Notes under the pieces: generated by a model
The model's input: the letters and a program-made list of their open reading frames with translations, nothing else
Told to the model about the DNA's origin: nothing
The model's database searches: none
Translations under genes and position numbers: made by a program
Assembly: GCA_033763135.1 (NCBI GenBank)
Contig: JANRKY010000148.1
Span: 1-64,000, forward strand
Length of the DNA stretch: 64,000 nucleotides
Origin: DALYLB01 sp033763135
GTDB lineage: Bacteria > Acidobacteriota > Blastocatellia > RBC074
Reading direction: 5' to 3'
Shown here: in pieces, positions 10,399 to 21,345 of the stretch
Layout: each line of letters begins with the position of its first letter
Position numbering within the stretch: position 1 is the stretch's first letter

Positions 10399-10649
10399 GA
10401 TGGTCTCCTCCTATTTCGTTCTCGTGAATCATGATTCGTTTTGGGGAGTGCTTATTAAGAGCTGAAGCTTAACAACAAATCCGCAATGAGGCAAAACCCC
10501 GGCATCGAAAGCCCGGCCCTCCATTTACTAAGCCGGTCCCGATCCCTATAATCGGCGCTTTCAATCACGACACTACCCGCGGCTCATTCCGCAAATCCCT
10601 GGGAACCGAGACGGTACGAGAACTGCGTCAGGTCGCAACAATCCAAACT

Positions 10650-11741
10650 ATGCTGAAAAAACTATTTTCGCCCCAAAATCTGCTCAACTGGTTTCTGATC
10701 TTCGTTCCGATCGCCGCGGCGTTGGAGTTTACGCACGCGAATCCGATCGCGATCTTCGCGGCGTCGGCGCTGGCGATCATTCCGCTGGCGGGGTGGATGG
10801 GACGGGCGACCGAGCATCTGGCGGAGAAGATGGGACAGGGCGTCGGCGGCCTGCTCAACGCGACGTTCGGCAATGCCGCGGAGCTGATCATTGCGCTGAT
10901 GGCGCTGCGCAAGGGGCTTTATGATGTCGTCAAGGCCTCGATCACGGGCTCGATCATCGGAAATATTCTGCTGGTGCTCGGCCTGAGCATTCTTTTCGGC
11001 GGGTTGAAATATCCGCGGCAGGTCTTCAACAAGACGGCGGCCATGCTCGGCTCGACGCTGCTGACGCTGTCGGCCATCGCGCTGGTGATGCCGGGCGTCT
11101 TTCACCTTCTGACGGTCGGAAAACCGAATGCGAACGAACAGGACCTGAGCCTGGAGATCGCCGTCGTCCTGATCATCACCTATGTGCTGAGCCTGATCTT
11201 CACGCTCCGAACCCACTCCCATCTCTACACCGGCGGCGTGGACGAACACTCCGAGGAAGAGGCAATCGGCACCCACGGATGGAGCCAGACGAAATCGGTC
11301 TCGATCCTGCTCGGCGCCACGGTCCTCGTCGCCGTGATGAGCGAATTCCTCGTCGGCGCGGTCGAGGCGGCTTCGCACCAGCTCGGTCTGACCGAGGTCT
11401 TCGTCGGCGTCATCCTCGTCGCAATCATCGGCAATGCCGCGGAGCACTCGACGGCCGTCCTCGTCGCAATGAAGAACAAGATGGATCTCGCGCTCAATAT
11501 CGCCATCGGCTCCAGCATGCAGGTCGCGCTCTTCGTCGCGCCCGTTCTGGTCTTCGCCAGCTATCTCTTCGAAAAGCCGATGAATCTGCTCTTCACGCCG
11601 CTCGAAATCGTCGCCGTCACCGTTTCGGTGCTGATTGTCACCATGATCTCCCAGGACGGCGAGTCGAACTGGATGGAAGGCGTGCTGCTGCTGGCCGTCT
11701 ACACCATCCTCGGACTGACCTTCTATTTCCTCCCGGCCTGA
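10650..11741 (+). CDS. Ca2+/H+ antiporter (CaCA/Cax family)
   Basis: The 363-residue polytopic membrane protein carries both alpha repeats of the CaCA superfamily: NATFGNAAELIIALMALR with GNAAEL at 74-79 and its partner with GNAAEH at 261-266, each providing the acidic ion-binding residue. About eleven transmembrane helices are predicted by eye. It exports Ca2+ in exchange for protons. An acidic, His-containing loop (about residues 195-210, EHSEEEAIGTH) separates the two halves. It is monocistronic and followed by a repeat. Confidence 0.92.
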   Translation: MLKKLFSPQNLLNWFLIFVPIAAALEFTHANPIAIFAASALAIIPLAGWMGRATEHLAEKMGQGVGGLLNATFGNAAELIIALMALRKGLYDVVKASITGSIIGNILLVLGLSILFGGLKYPRQVFNKTAAMLGSTLLTLSAIALVMPGVFHLLTVGKPNANEQDLSLEIAVVLIITYVLSLIFTLRTHSHLYTGGVDEHSEEEAIGTHGWSQTKSVSILLGATVLVAVMSEFLVGAVEAASHQLGLTEVFVGVILVAIIGNAAEHSTAVLVAMKNKMDLALNIAIGSSMQVALFVAPVLVFASYLFEKPMNLLFTPLEIVAVTVSVLIVTMISQDGESNWMEGVLLLAVYTILGLTFYFLPA

Positions 11742-11783
11742 CGGGAAATGGGCTGCGAATGAACGCGAATCTTCCCGGAGGAA

Positions 11784-11878
11784 TGGACAGGATGAACAGG
11801 ATTTTTCAGGATTAACAGGACCCCGCATTGGCGGGCAATCCTGTCGATCCTGAAAAATCCTGTTCATCCTGTCTATTC
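11784..11878. repeat. palindromic repeat, family C, copy 1
   Basis: GGACAGGATGAACAGG followed by ATTTTTCAGGATTAACAGGA is inverted as TCCTGAAAAATCCTG and TTCATCCTGTC. The arms consist of imperfect CAGGAT words. The copy at 16291-16390 is closely similar. It may act as a bidirectional hairpin after the antiporter gene. Confidence 0.8.
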
Positions 11879-11975
11879 TTCACCGTCCGAAGGTTGCCGG
11901 GCCAGATTCAGGCGTGGATTTCATGTTTCAACCCATTCGTGTTCATTCGTGGCCAACCCACTTCTTCCTGTTCAA

Positions 11976-12743
11976 TCACGGCGCGACGGCCGCGGCGGCT
12001 TTGGCGCGAGCGGCCTTGCTGGCGACCAGTTCCTTCCAGACCAGAACCTCCATGGCCTCCGCCTGTCGTTCCAGCGACTCCAGCAGTTCGTCCCGCCGCG
12101 ACAGCCGCCGCTTCAGATCCGCGGGAATGAACTCGCTCTTCCGCCGCGGCTGAAATTTCAGCAACAGTTCATTCGTCTTTTCGACCGATTCTTCCACCAG
12201 CTTCGTGCGATCGATGCTTGTCAGAATATGGACGGCATGAGAGAGCTCGTGCCCGAGCACCTCGACATACCGCTCCTCCCGATTCAACTTCTCGAAGGGA
12301 ACGAACCCATCCGCCCGCGCGACATTGGGCCCGACATACGCCAGATCGATATTGGACAGATTGAGCTTGATCGCGCCGATGTGCCGCTCGCCCCGCGGAT
12401 CGGAACGCTCAATGATGAAATTTCCCGCCGTGCAGGTCGCCACCCGGGCGTTTCGCGTCACCTCGACATACACCGTATGCCCGCTGGTCTCGATCCATTG
12501 CCACATCCCCCACAATGTCGGATGCAGCGGCTGGTGATTCGCATCCACCGCCAGCGCAATCGTCTCGATCGCCTTCCACCGCGCCAGTTCCTTGCCCGAA
12601 AGCCGGGTCGTGACCAACCCCGACGGCTCCGCGCTCGCGGACTCCTTCCACGGAGCCCCCTCCTGCGCCATCGCGGATATTGAAAATAATACGGCTGTCA
12701 GCAGCGCACATTGCGCCGCAGCCATCCACTGACGCTGCAGCAT
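11976..12743 (-). CDS. secreted HExxH metallopeptidase-like protein
   Basis: The 255-residue protein has a signal peptide (residues 1-26, ending SAMA-Q) and one clear zincin motif, LGHELSHAVHIL (about residues 165-176, HExxH form HELSH). A glutamate further on (VEESVEKTNELL) could be the third ligand. The C-terminal 60 residues are a charged helix, possibly coiled coil. No neighbouring gene explains a substrate. The protease role is inferred from the motif alone. Confidence 0.7.
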   Translation of the reverse strand: MLQRQWMAAAQCALLTAVLFSISAMAQEGAPWKESASAEPSGLVTTRLSGKELARWKAIETIALAVDANHQPLHPTLWGMWQWIETSGHTVYVEVTRNARVATCTAGNFIIERSDPRGERHIGAIKLNLSNIDLAYVGPNVARADGFVPFEKLNREERYVEVLGHELSHAVHILTSIDRTKLVEESVEKTNELLLKFQPRRKSEFIPADLKRRLSRRDELLESLERQAEAMEVLVWKELVASKAARAKAAAAVAP

Positions 12744-12949
12744 ATGGCATCCTCTGCAAAGCTATTGATTGTCCGGGGCTGATTTCTTCTGGTGAAGATC
12801 GTTTACGTGAATACGTTCGCGGGGGAGCTGACCGTTCGATTATAGTCGAGATCCTCTTTCAGGCGGTACCGTTTTCTTCAGGAAAATTCCCGCCTCCTCC
12901 TGCAAAGAAAGAAAGAGAGGCTCTTTGGGAATTGCCGTGCAACCAGAAG

Positions 12950-13114
12950 AGGTCCCGGTCGCTTACGCTCCCGGTACTGCATAGCCGAACGCTCCCGGTA
13001 CTGCATAGCCGAAGAGATTGATGCGGTACCGGGAGCGTAAGCGACCGGAATATTGTGCAAGCGGCCACGAATAGAGGTCCCGGTCGCTTACGCTCCCGGT
13101 ACTGCATAGCCGAA
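12950..13114. repeat. cluster of dispersed repeat units around a GCGACCGGGA word (family H)
   Basis: A 40-base unit beginning AGGTCCCGGTCGCTTACG occurs at 12950-12989 and again at 13075-13114. Its 3' 24 bases are duplicated at 12990-13013, and an inverted 24-base copy lies at 13025-13048. The direct and inverted copies can fold into alternative hairpins directly upstream of the structured RNA. The preceding stretch 12744-12949 shows no gene. Confidence 0.85.
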
Positions 13115-13138
13115 GCCGAAAAGAGAAGGCTAAAAAGG

Positions 13139-13321
13139 AGAAGGGCTCGAAGTGCCTCACTCACTTCGAGCCCTGATGCGATTCTCACACTTTGAAAGGC
13201 TGGTGATCGTTTTTGGAGATTGCCGGTCGGTAGCCTCACTCTACCAACGGCCTCGATCACCGTTCTTGGGACCTTACACGCCCTTCCCCACCCAAAGTTC
13301 CCGGATCTTTCTGATTTTTTT
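13139..13321 (+). ncRNA. structured RNA with two CCTCACT-loop hairpins, copy 1
   Basis: Hairpin 1 is a perfect 13-bp stem (13142-13154 with 13162-13174) with loop CCTCACT (13155-13161). An 8-bp stem (GGTGATCG 13202-13209 with CGATCACC 13254-13261) encloses hairpin 2 (GGTAG/CTACC, 13229-13233 with 13241-13245), again with loop CCTCACT (13234-13240). Then come a TTACACGCCC segment, AAAGTTCCCGG and a T-run at 13315-13321. The downstream copy keeps loops, spacing and architecture while stem sequences change in compensating pairs. Strand is chosen from the terminal T-run. Function is unknown. Confidence 0.75.
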
Positions 13322-13349
13322 GGGAGGGCCGCGCCACACTGTCTTCACT

Positions 13350-13391
13350 GACAACCGACAACCGACAACCGACAACCGACAACCGACAACC
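13350..13391. repeat. six tandem GACAACC heptamers
   Basis: GACAACC is repeated exactly six times (13350-13391) between the two structured RNA copies. Related ACCGACAACCG words flank mdh and icd at 52150-52276. Confidence 0.95.
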
Positions 13392-13410
13392 GGCACCCCC
13401 AAAAAGTGTA

Positions 13411-13597
13411 AGGGCTTGATGGCGCCTCACTCGCCATCAAGCCCAAATGCGAACTTCTTTACGGAAGGACAGTGATCATTTGGCCGCTATCGAGTACCCT
13501 CACTGTACTCTCAAGCATTGATCACTTTGTTTTGTAGGCTACACGCCCGACCTCGAAAAAAGTTCCCGGGGGATCCGAAATTTCTTGATTTTTTTTT
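13411..13597 (+). ncRNA. structured RNA with two CCTCACT-loop hairpins, copy 2
   Basis: Hairpin 1 is a perfect 13-bp stem (13412-13424 with 13432-13444) with loop CCTCACT (13425-13431). The enclosing 8-bp stem is AGTGATCA (13471-13478) with TGATCACT (13519-13526). Hairpin 2 is GAGTAC/GTACTC (13492-13497 with 13505-13510), loop CCTCACT (13498-13504). CTACACGCCC, AAAGTTCCCGG and a T-run (13589-13597) follow in the same order as in copy 1. Spacing from hairpin 1 to the enclosing stem is 26 bases here and 27 in copy 1. It lies about 140 bases upstream of topA. Confidence 0.75.
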
Positions 13598-13664
13598 ATT
13601 ATTGGACAAAAGAGGGGGGAAGGCTTGAATCGGGGGGAAAAGGCGTGCTATTTGATTCGCCCTT

Positions 13665-13693
13665 TTGCAAAGGCTGTGGATCTGTTTTATGTT
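13665..13693 (+). promoter_or_regulatory. candidate sigma-70 promoter of topA
   Basis: TTGCAA (13665-13670) and TATGTT (13688-13693) are separated by 17 bases, four of six matches each, placing transcription start about 35 bases before the topA ATG. It is a weak match. Confidence 0.3.
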
Positions 13694-13736
13694 CTGAGCC
13701 GTCGTAAGCGAAAAGAGAATGGAATTGTATTGAACT

Positions 13737-16280
<2,544 letters not shown>

Positions 16281-16357
16281 GCGGGAAAAGCACGGACAGG
16301 ATGAACAGGATTTTTCAGGATTTCACAGGATGAGCCCGACACAGGCTTGAATCCTGT

Positions 16358-17767
<1,410 letters not shown>

Positions 17768-17780
17768 CTGTGAGTAAATT

Positions 17781-18320
17781 ATGAGATCGAAAAAAATCTT
17801 CCCGATGCTCCTGCTGGCGCTCTGTCTCGCGACGAGCGCGCTCTCCCAGTCGAAACCGGCGTCGCCCCGCGCGACGGTCCAGTCCTTCTTCAATCTGCTC
17901 AAATCGCAGAAATACGACGCACTATACGAATTTCTCCCCTCGGACCTGCAACGGCAAACGTCGCGCGAACAGTTCGCCATGAGCCTCAAACGACTGGACG
18001 GCTTCCTGTTGATCGAGAAGCTGGAGGTCGGGCGCGTGCAGGAGCGAAACGAATTCGCCGTCGTCGACACGACGATCTACGGCAGGCTCAAACAACCCAT
18101 GAAGATCAACGCGGAAGAGATCCAGGAGGGACGCGTCTCAGTACAGCAGTTCCTCTTCCGCGAATCCGGCGCCTGGAAACTGGCCACGGCCGACAACCGC
18201 TCCCAGAGCTTCTTTCTGAAACGCAATCCCGATTTCGAAAAGCAGTTTCAACTCTCGCGACCGAAGTTCGAGTTTCGGCAGAACGGCCGGTGGACCGCCA
18301 TGGGGCCGCGACGCCAATAA
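17781..18320 (+). CDS. secreted protein with an NTF2-like fold (hypothetical)
   Basis: The 179-residue product has a clear signal peptide (MRSKKIFPMLLLALCLATSALSQ, given in parts: basic residues 2-5, hydrophobic core 7-20, cleavage about 22). The mature part (SPRATVQSFFNLLKSQKYDALYEFL onward) resembles NTF2-like/DUF4864-type small periplasmic proteins with a QFLFRESGAWKLA strand. No catalytic residues can be named. It shares a 13-base divergent start region with the methyltransferase. Confidence 0.65.
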   Translation: MRSKKIFPMLLLALCLATSALSQSKPASPRATVQSFFNLLKSQKYDALYEFLPSDLQRQTSREQFAMSLKRLDGFLLIEKLEVGRVQERNEFAVVDTTIYGRLKQPMKINAEEIQEGRVSVQQFLFRESGAWKLATADNRSQSFFLKRNPDFEKQFQLSRPKFEFRQNGRWTAMGPRRQ

Positions 18321-18328
18321 CAATGGGC

Positions 18329-18916
18329 TCAGCGCATCTTTCCGATCGTCTGCTGCCAGGTGAGCGACTTGCGGAGCACGGCCAGCCGCGCGCGCTCCGT
18401 CGCGTCCGTCAGTCGATCGAGCTGATCGACGATCGCCGTCAGCAGCGGGAAGGCGAAGAGGTTCGCATGCGTCGAGACGTGGGCGTAATAGGCGAGCTGC
18501 AGCGTGCCGCGGCCGTCCCGATGAAAGGCCAGGATCTCCTCCGTCGTCATCGTCTCGACGTGCGAATTGATCGGCAGCACGACCCGCGGGACGCCCTGAT
18601 GCGCGCCCTGGGCATCCTGCCAGCCGAGCAGGAGAAGGCCGATCAGCACGCCCTGCTCGTTCAGATAGTCCGGCATGAAGACATTGTTCAGTTCGCGCGG
18701 CGTCGTCAGGCGCGGACCGAAATTGCCGTAGTCGGGGTTGATCAGCAGTGAATCGTAGATCACGCCCACCACGACCCGCTCGCCCGCGGAAATCCGCACG
18801 AACTGCCCGAAGTGATAATCGTCCATCTTCGGCGAAGCGTCCGTCTCCAGCGAATCGAGGATGCGCGCGGAATAGTCGACGTGCGAATTGGATTTGATGA
18901 TCTTCGCTATCAGCAT
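18329..18916 (-). CDS. hypothetical protein, possible HAS-barrel protein
   Basis: The 195-residue protein starts MLIAKIIKSNSHVDYSARIL. The N-terminal 100 residues (FGQFVRISAGERVVVGVIYDSLLINPDYGNFGPRL) look like the small beta barrel (HAS barrel) found in front of HerA-type ATPases; the C-terminal part is helical. GGAGG lies directly upstream of the ATG. No ATPase gene is next to it. I recognise the general pattern only, not a characterised family. Confidence 0.55.
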   Translation of the reverse strand: MLIAKIIKSNSHVDYSARILDSLETDASPKMDDYHFGQFVRISAGERVVVGVIYDSLLINPDYGNFGPRLTTPRELNNVFMPDYLNEQGVLIGLLLLGWQDAQGAHQGVPRVVLPINSHVETMTTEEILAFHRDGRGTLQLAYYAHVSTHANLFAFPLLTAIVDQLDRLTDATERARLAVLRKSLTWQQTIGKMR

Positions 18917-18950
18917 GGTGATCTCCTCCCTCCGACCGGGCCAGTATACG

Positions 18951-19029
18951 CGACGCGGCGAGAAGCGCGACGCGGCGAAAAAAAATCATCCTCGCCGCGT
19001 CGCCGCGTCGCTCTCCTCGCCGCGTCGCC
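18951..19029. repeat. palindromic repeat, family F, copy 1
   Basis: CGACGCGGCGAGAAGCGCGACGCGGCG (18951-18977) is inverted as CGCCGCGTCGCCGCGTCG and a further CTCGCCGCGTCGCC. The arms are runs of a CGACGCGGCG word. It overlaps the 3' end of the downstream ABC gene. Shorter arms lie at 48018-48047 and near 9693-9715. Confidence 0.75.
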
Positions 19030-20269
19030 AGTTCGCTTCGAACTTCATCAGGCCGTGGATCACGCCTTCGGTGACGACGTTCAACTGATAGAGCTGGTTG
19101 TGGACGTCGGCCGGATCGCCCCAGCCCGGTTCGCCGCTCTCGGTGAAGACCTTGAGCGACAGATAATAGACGTTGTGCGAGAGTTCGAGATTCGGGATGT
19201 GCAGCTCGATGGCGCCCGTCCCGGCCGCAACGGGCATGGACGTGGGGTGCGTGTCGAAATTGTTGATGCTGCCGATGAAGACACCGTCATAGCGGTGCAG
19301 ATCGACCGCGAAGATGGGGGCGGGATAATCGGCGTCGGCTTCGTATTCGAGCCGGATCGTCATGGACTCGCCGGTCTTGAAGACCCAGGTGGCCTCTCCG
19401 CGGGGATTGATCGCCTCGACGCGGGTGAAGCGAATGCGGCCGTTTCCCCATCGCGAGCCGGTCAGTTTCAACTCGCGCAGGATATCGTCGTGATCGGGCG
19501 AGCCGATGCCGCCGCCCTGCGCTGTCTGATGCAATCGCTGGTCTTCGAGCTTCGCGCAGAAGGCCTGATAGGCCGTCACGACTTCGCGGGCGTTGCCGGT
19601 CATCGCGACCTTGCCGCCCTCGATCCACATCGCGCTCGTGCAGAACCGCTGGACCAGCCCGGGATCGTGCGAGACGAAGAGGACCGTCTTCCCCGCCTTG
19701 CGGAAATATTCCATGCGGTCGAGCGATTTGCGCTGAAAATAGACGTCGCCGACCGAGAGCGCCTCATCCACGATCAGCACATCGGGATCGACGTGAATCG
19801 CCGACGCGAACGCGAGCCGCATGAGCATGCCCGTCGAATAGGTCTTGACCGGCTGATCGACAAAGGCCTCCAGCTCGGCGAACTGCACGATGACGTCCAT
19901 TCGCCGGGCCATCTCCTCTTCGCTGAAGCCGAGAATCTGTCCGCTCAGCAGGATGTTCTCCCGCCCCGTATATTCGGGATTGAACCCGCTGCCGAGTTCG
20001 AGCAGCGCCGTCACGCGCCCCTCGACGCGCACCTCGCCCCGCGTCGGCTGGAGCACGCCCGCGATGATCTGCAGCAGCGTCGTCTTCCCCGCCCCATTCC
20101 GCCCGATGATCCCGACCGCCTCGCCCGTCGGCACTTCGAGGCTCACCTCCTCCAGCGCCCAGAAATCGCGATGATACTTCCGCCGCCCGCGCAGCAGAAT
20201 CTCCTTCAACCGGCCCGCCGGCGAATCATAGAGTCGATAGAGTTTTGAAACGTTCTGTACGGAGATCAC
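18986..20269 (-). CDS. Wzt-like ABC transporter ATP-binding protein with carbohydrate-binding C-domain
   Basis: The 427-residue protein has an ABC ATPase domain (Walker A GRNGAGKT at 56-63, signature YSTGMLMRLA, Walker B VLIVDEALSVGD, H-loop FVSHD) followed by a Wzt_C-type beta domain (about residues 265-410) that recognises the glycan terminus. Such proteins power O-antigen, teichoic-acid or polyol-phosphate export. The expected permease (Wzm/TagG) gene is not adjacent. The final RRGEESDAATRRG is encoded by repeat family F. Confidence 0.88.
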   Translation of the reverse strand: MISVQNVSKLYRLYDSPAGRLKEILLRGRRKYHRDFWALEEVSLEVPTGEAVGIIGRNGAGKTTLLQIIAGVLQPTRGEVRVEGRVTALLELGSGFNPEYTGRENILLSGQILGFSEEEMARRMDVIVQFAELEAFVDQPVKTYSTGMLMRLAFASAIHVDPDVLIVDEALSVGDVYFQRKSLDRMEYFRKAGKTVLFVSHDPGLVQRFCTSAMWIEGGKVAMTGNAREVVTAYQAFCAKLEDQRLHQTAQGGGIGSPDHDDILRELKLTGSRWGNGRIRFTRVEAINPRGEATWVFKTGESMTIRLEYEADADYPAPIFAVDLHRYDGVFIGSINNFDTHPTSMPVAAGTGAIELHIPNLELSHNVYYLSLKVFTESGEPGWGDPADVHNQLYQLNVVTEGVIHGLMKFEANWRRGEESDAATRRG

Positions 20270-20279
20270 AGTGAAAACA

Positions 20280-20440
20280 GGCCTTGATTATCGTTTCGGC
20301 CATATTGGCGTGGAGATGGACCACAAAACCGCAGAGGCACGGAGAGAGCCGGAAAACAGGGACGCCTCTGCTCTCCGCGTCGCCACTCCGCGACCTTGCG
20401 GCAGCTTCAGGCTCATTGTGCCGAAATGATGATCAAGGCC
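20280..20440. repeat. MITE-like repeat, family B, copy 1
   Basis: The 161-bp element has near-inverted ends: GGCCTTGATTATCGTTTCGGC (left 20 bases from 20280) and CCGAAATGATGATCAAGGCC at the right end. The centre carries CCGCAGAGGCACGGAGAG and its partial inverse. The copy at 46587-46743 shares ends and centre. Its right end holds the stop codon and last codons of the retropepsin gene. Confidence 0.8.
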
Positions 20441-20849
20441 CCTCTTCCTGATAAGGGCCAAGATAGAGCGCGGCGTCGTAATCCACTACAGCCAGACGAA
20501 CCTTCTGCAGCCACCCCTCCCGCCCTAAAAGATTACGTGGCAGACCGTAGTCGGCAGCGAAGTAGACAACCGAATCGAACTCCAACCCAAGCGTGGTGAG
20601 CGTGACGGCGTGACCAAATGCGGTGAGCGAGCCGGCCAGCGTATTGAAGATGCGGCGATGGCCTGTTTCGATATCAACGCCCAGAGCCTCCGCAATCTCT
20701 CGCATGAAAAGGCACACCTGCCCGCCAGTATCAATCTTGGCCAGACAAATAATGGAAGTAGCTCCAAAACCAAGACGCGCTTCTATCGTAATGCCCTCAA
20801 GTCGCGTGTCGTAGCTTTCACGGGCGGCAAAGGCAAGTTGATGCGACAT
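20433..20849 (-). CDS. retropepsin-like aspartic protease domain protein
   Basis: The 138-residue protein starts MSHQLAFAARESYD two bases after the stop of the DUF5678 gene. It has a single-domain pepsin/retropepsin signature: AKIDTGGQVCLF (Asp-Thr-Gly at about 39-41), a hydrophobic psi-loop and NLLGREGWL near the C-terminus, as in dimeric bacterial retropepsins. The last residues QEEGP and the stop lie in the terminal repeat of family B. Function may be proteolysis linked to the partner protein; this is inferred. Confidence 0.75.
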   Translation of the reverse strand: MSHQLAFAARESYDTRLEGITIEARLGFGATSIICLAKIDTGGQVCLFMREIAEALGVDIETGHRRIFNTLAGSLTAFGHAVTLTTLGLEFDSVVYFAADYGLPRNLLGREGWLQKVRLAVVDYDAALYLGPYQEEGP

Positions 20850-20851
20850 AG

Positions 20852-21271
20852 TCAAAGAATGAACGGAGGCGCATCGCTGGGTTCGACCAAAACCAGCAGC
20901 GCATCTAAATGGCCCGCATCTTGCGCGGCCCGGTGAACGGCCTTGGCATTTGTGCCGTGACTGACGAGGCGCCCGAATTTGAGCGCGACCCATTGCCCGG
21001 CGTACTCATCACGATGATCCGCCAGCCATTGTCGATCAGCGCTAAAGTCACGCAGTTCAGCCGCTCGCACCGATCCGCTACGGCCCTCCAGTCCCTGAGT
21101 GTCATTAATTTCTGTAGAAACATATTGACTCTCTGATTCATCGGGCTCAGGCTGAATACTCGAGCCTCCTTGTTCAAGTAGATCAGCCAGGCGTTTAATG
21201 AGTTTGACTTGCTCGCTTGCCGAGAGTTGCTGCACCTGGTTCATGATCAAATCGAGTTGATTAACAGCCAT
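20852..21271 (-). CDS. DUF5678 domain protein
   Basis: The 139-residue protein has an N-terminal helical part (MAVNQLDLIMNQVQQLSASEQ onward, as in small antitoxin-like proteins), a charged linker, then a C-terminal DUF5678 segment, DRQWLADHRDEYAGQWVALK followed by GTNAKAVHRAA. A GGAGG ribosome site lies upstream. It pairs tightly with the retropepsin-like gene (gap of 2 bases). The biological role of this pair is not known to me. Confidence 0.7.
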   Translation of the reverse strand: MAVNQLDLIMNQVQQLSASEQVKLIKRLADLLEQGGSSIQPEPDESESQYVSTEINDTQGLEGRSGSVRAAELRDFSADRQWLADHRDEYAGQWVALKFGRLVSHGTNAKAVHRAAQDAGHLDALLVLVEPSDAPPFIL

Positions 21272-21345
21272 TGCTTCACCTCCTTGCCGTTCAAATGGAG
21301 ATTATACGCAATCATGTGGGAGTTGAACCAGAAGCGTCCGGAAGA

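Noticed and set aside
13350..13391. Tandem GACAACC units as a CRISPR or iteron origin
   Set aside because: Units are contiguous heptamers with no spacers, and no dnaA, rep or DnaA boxes are nearby.
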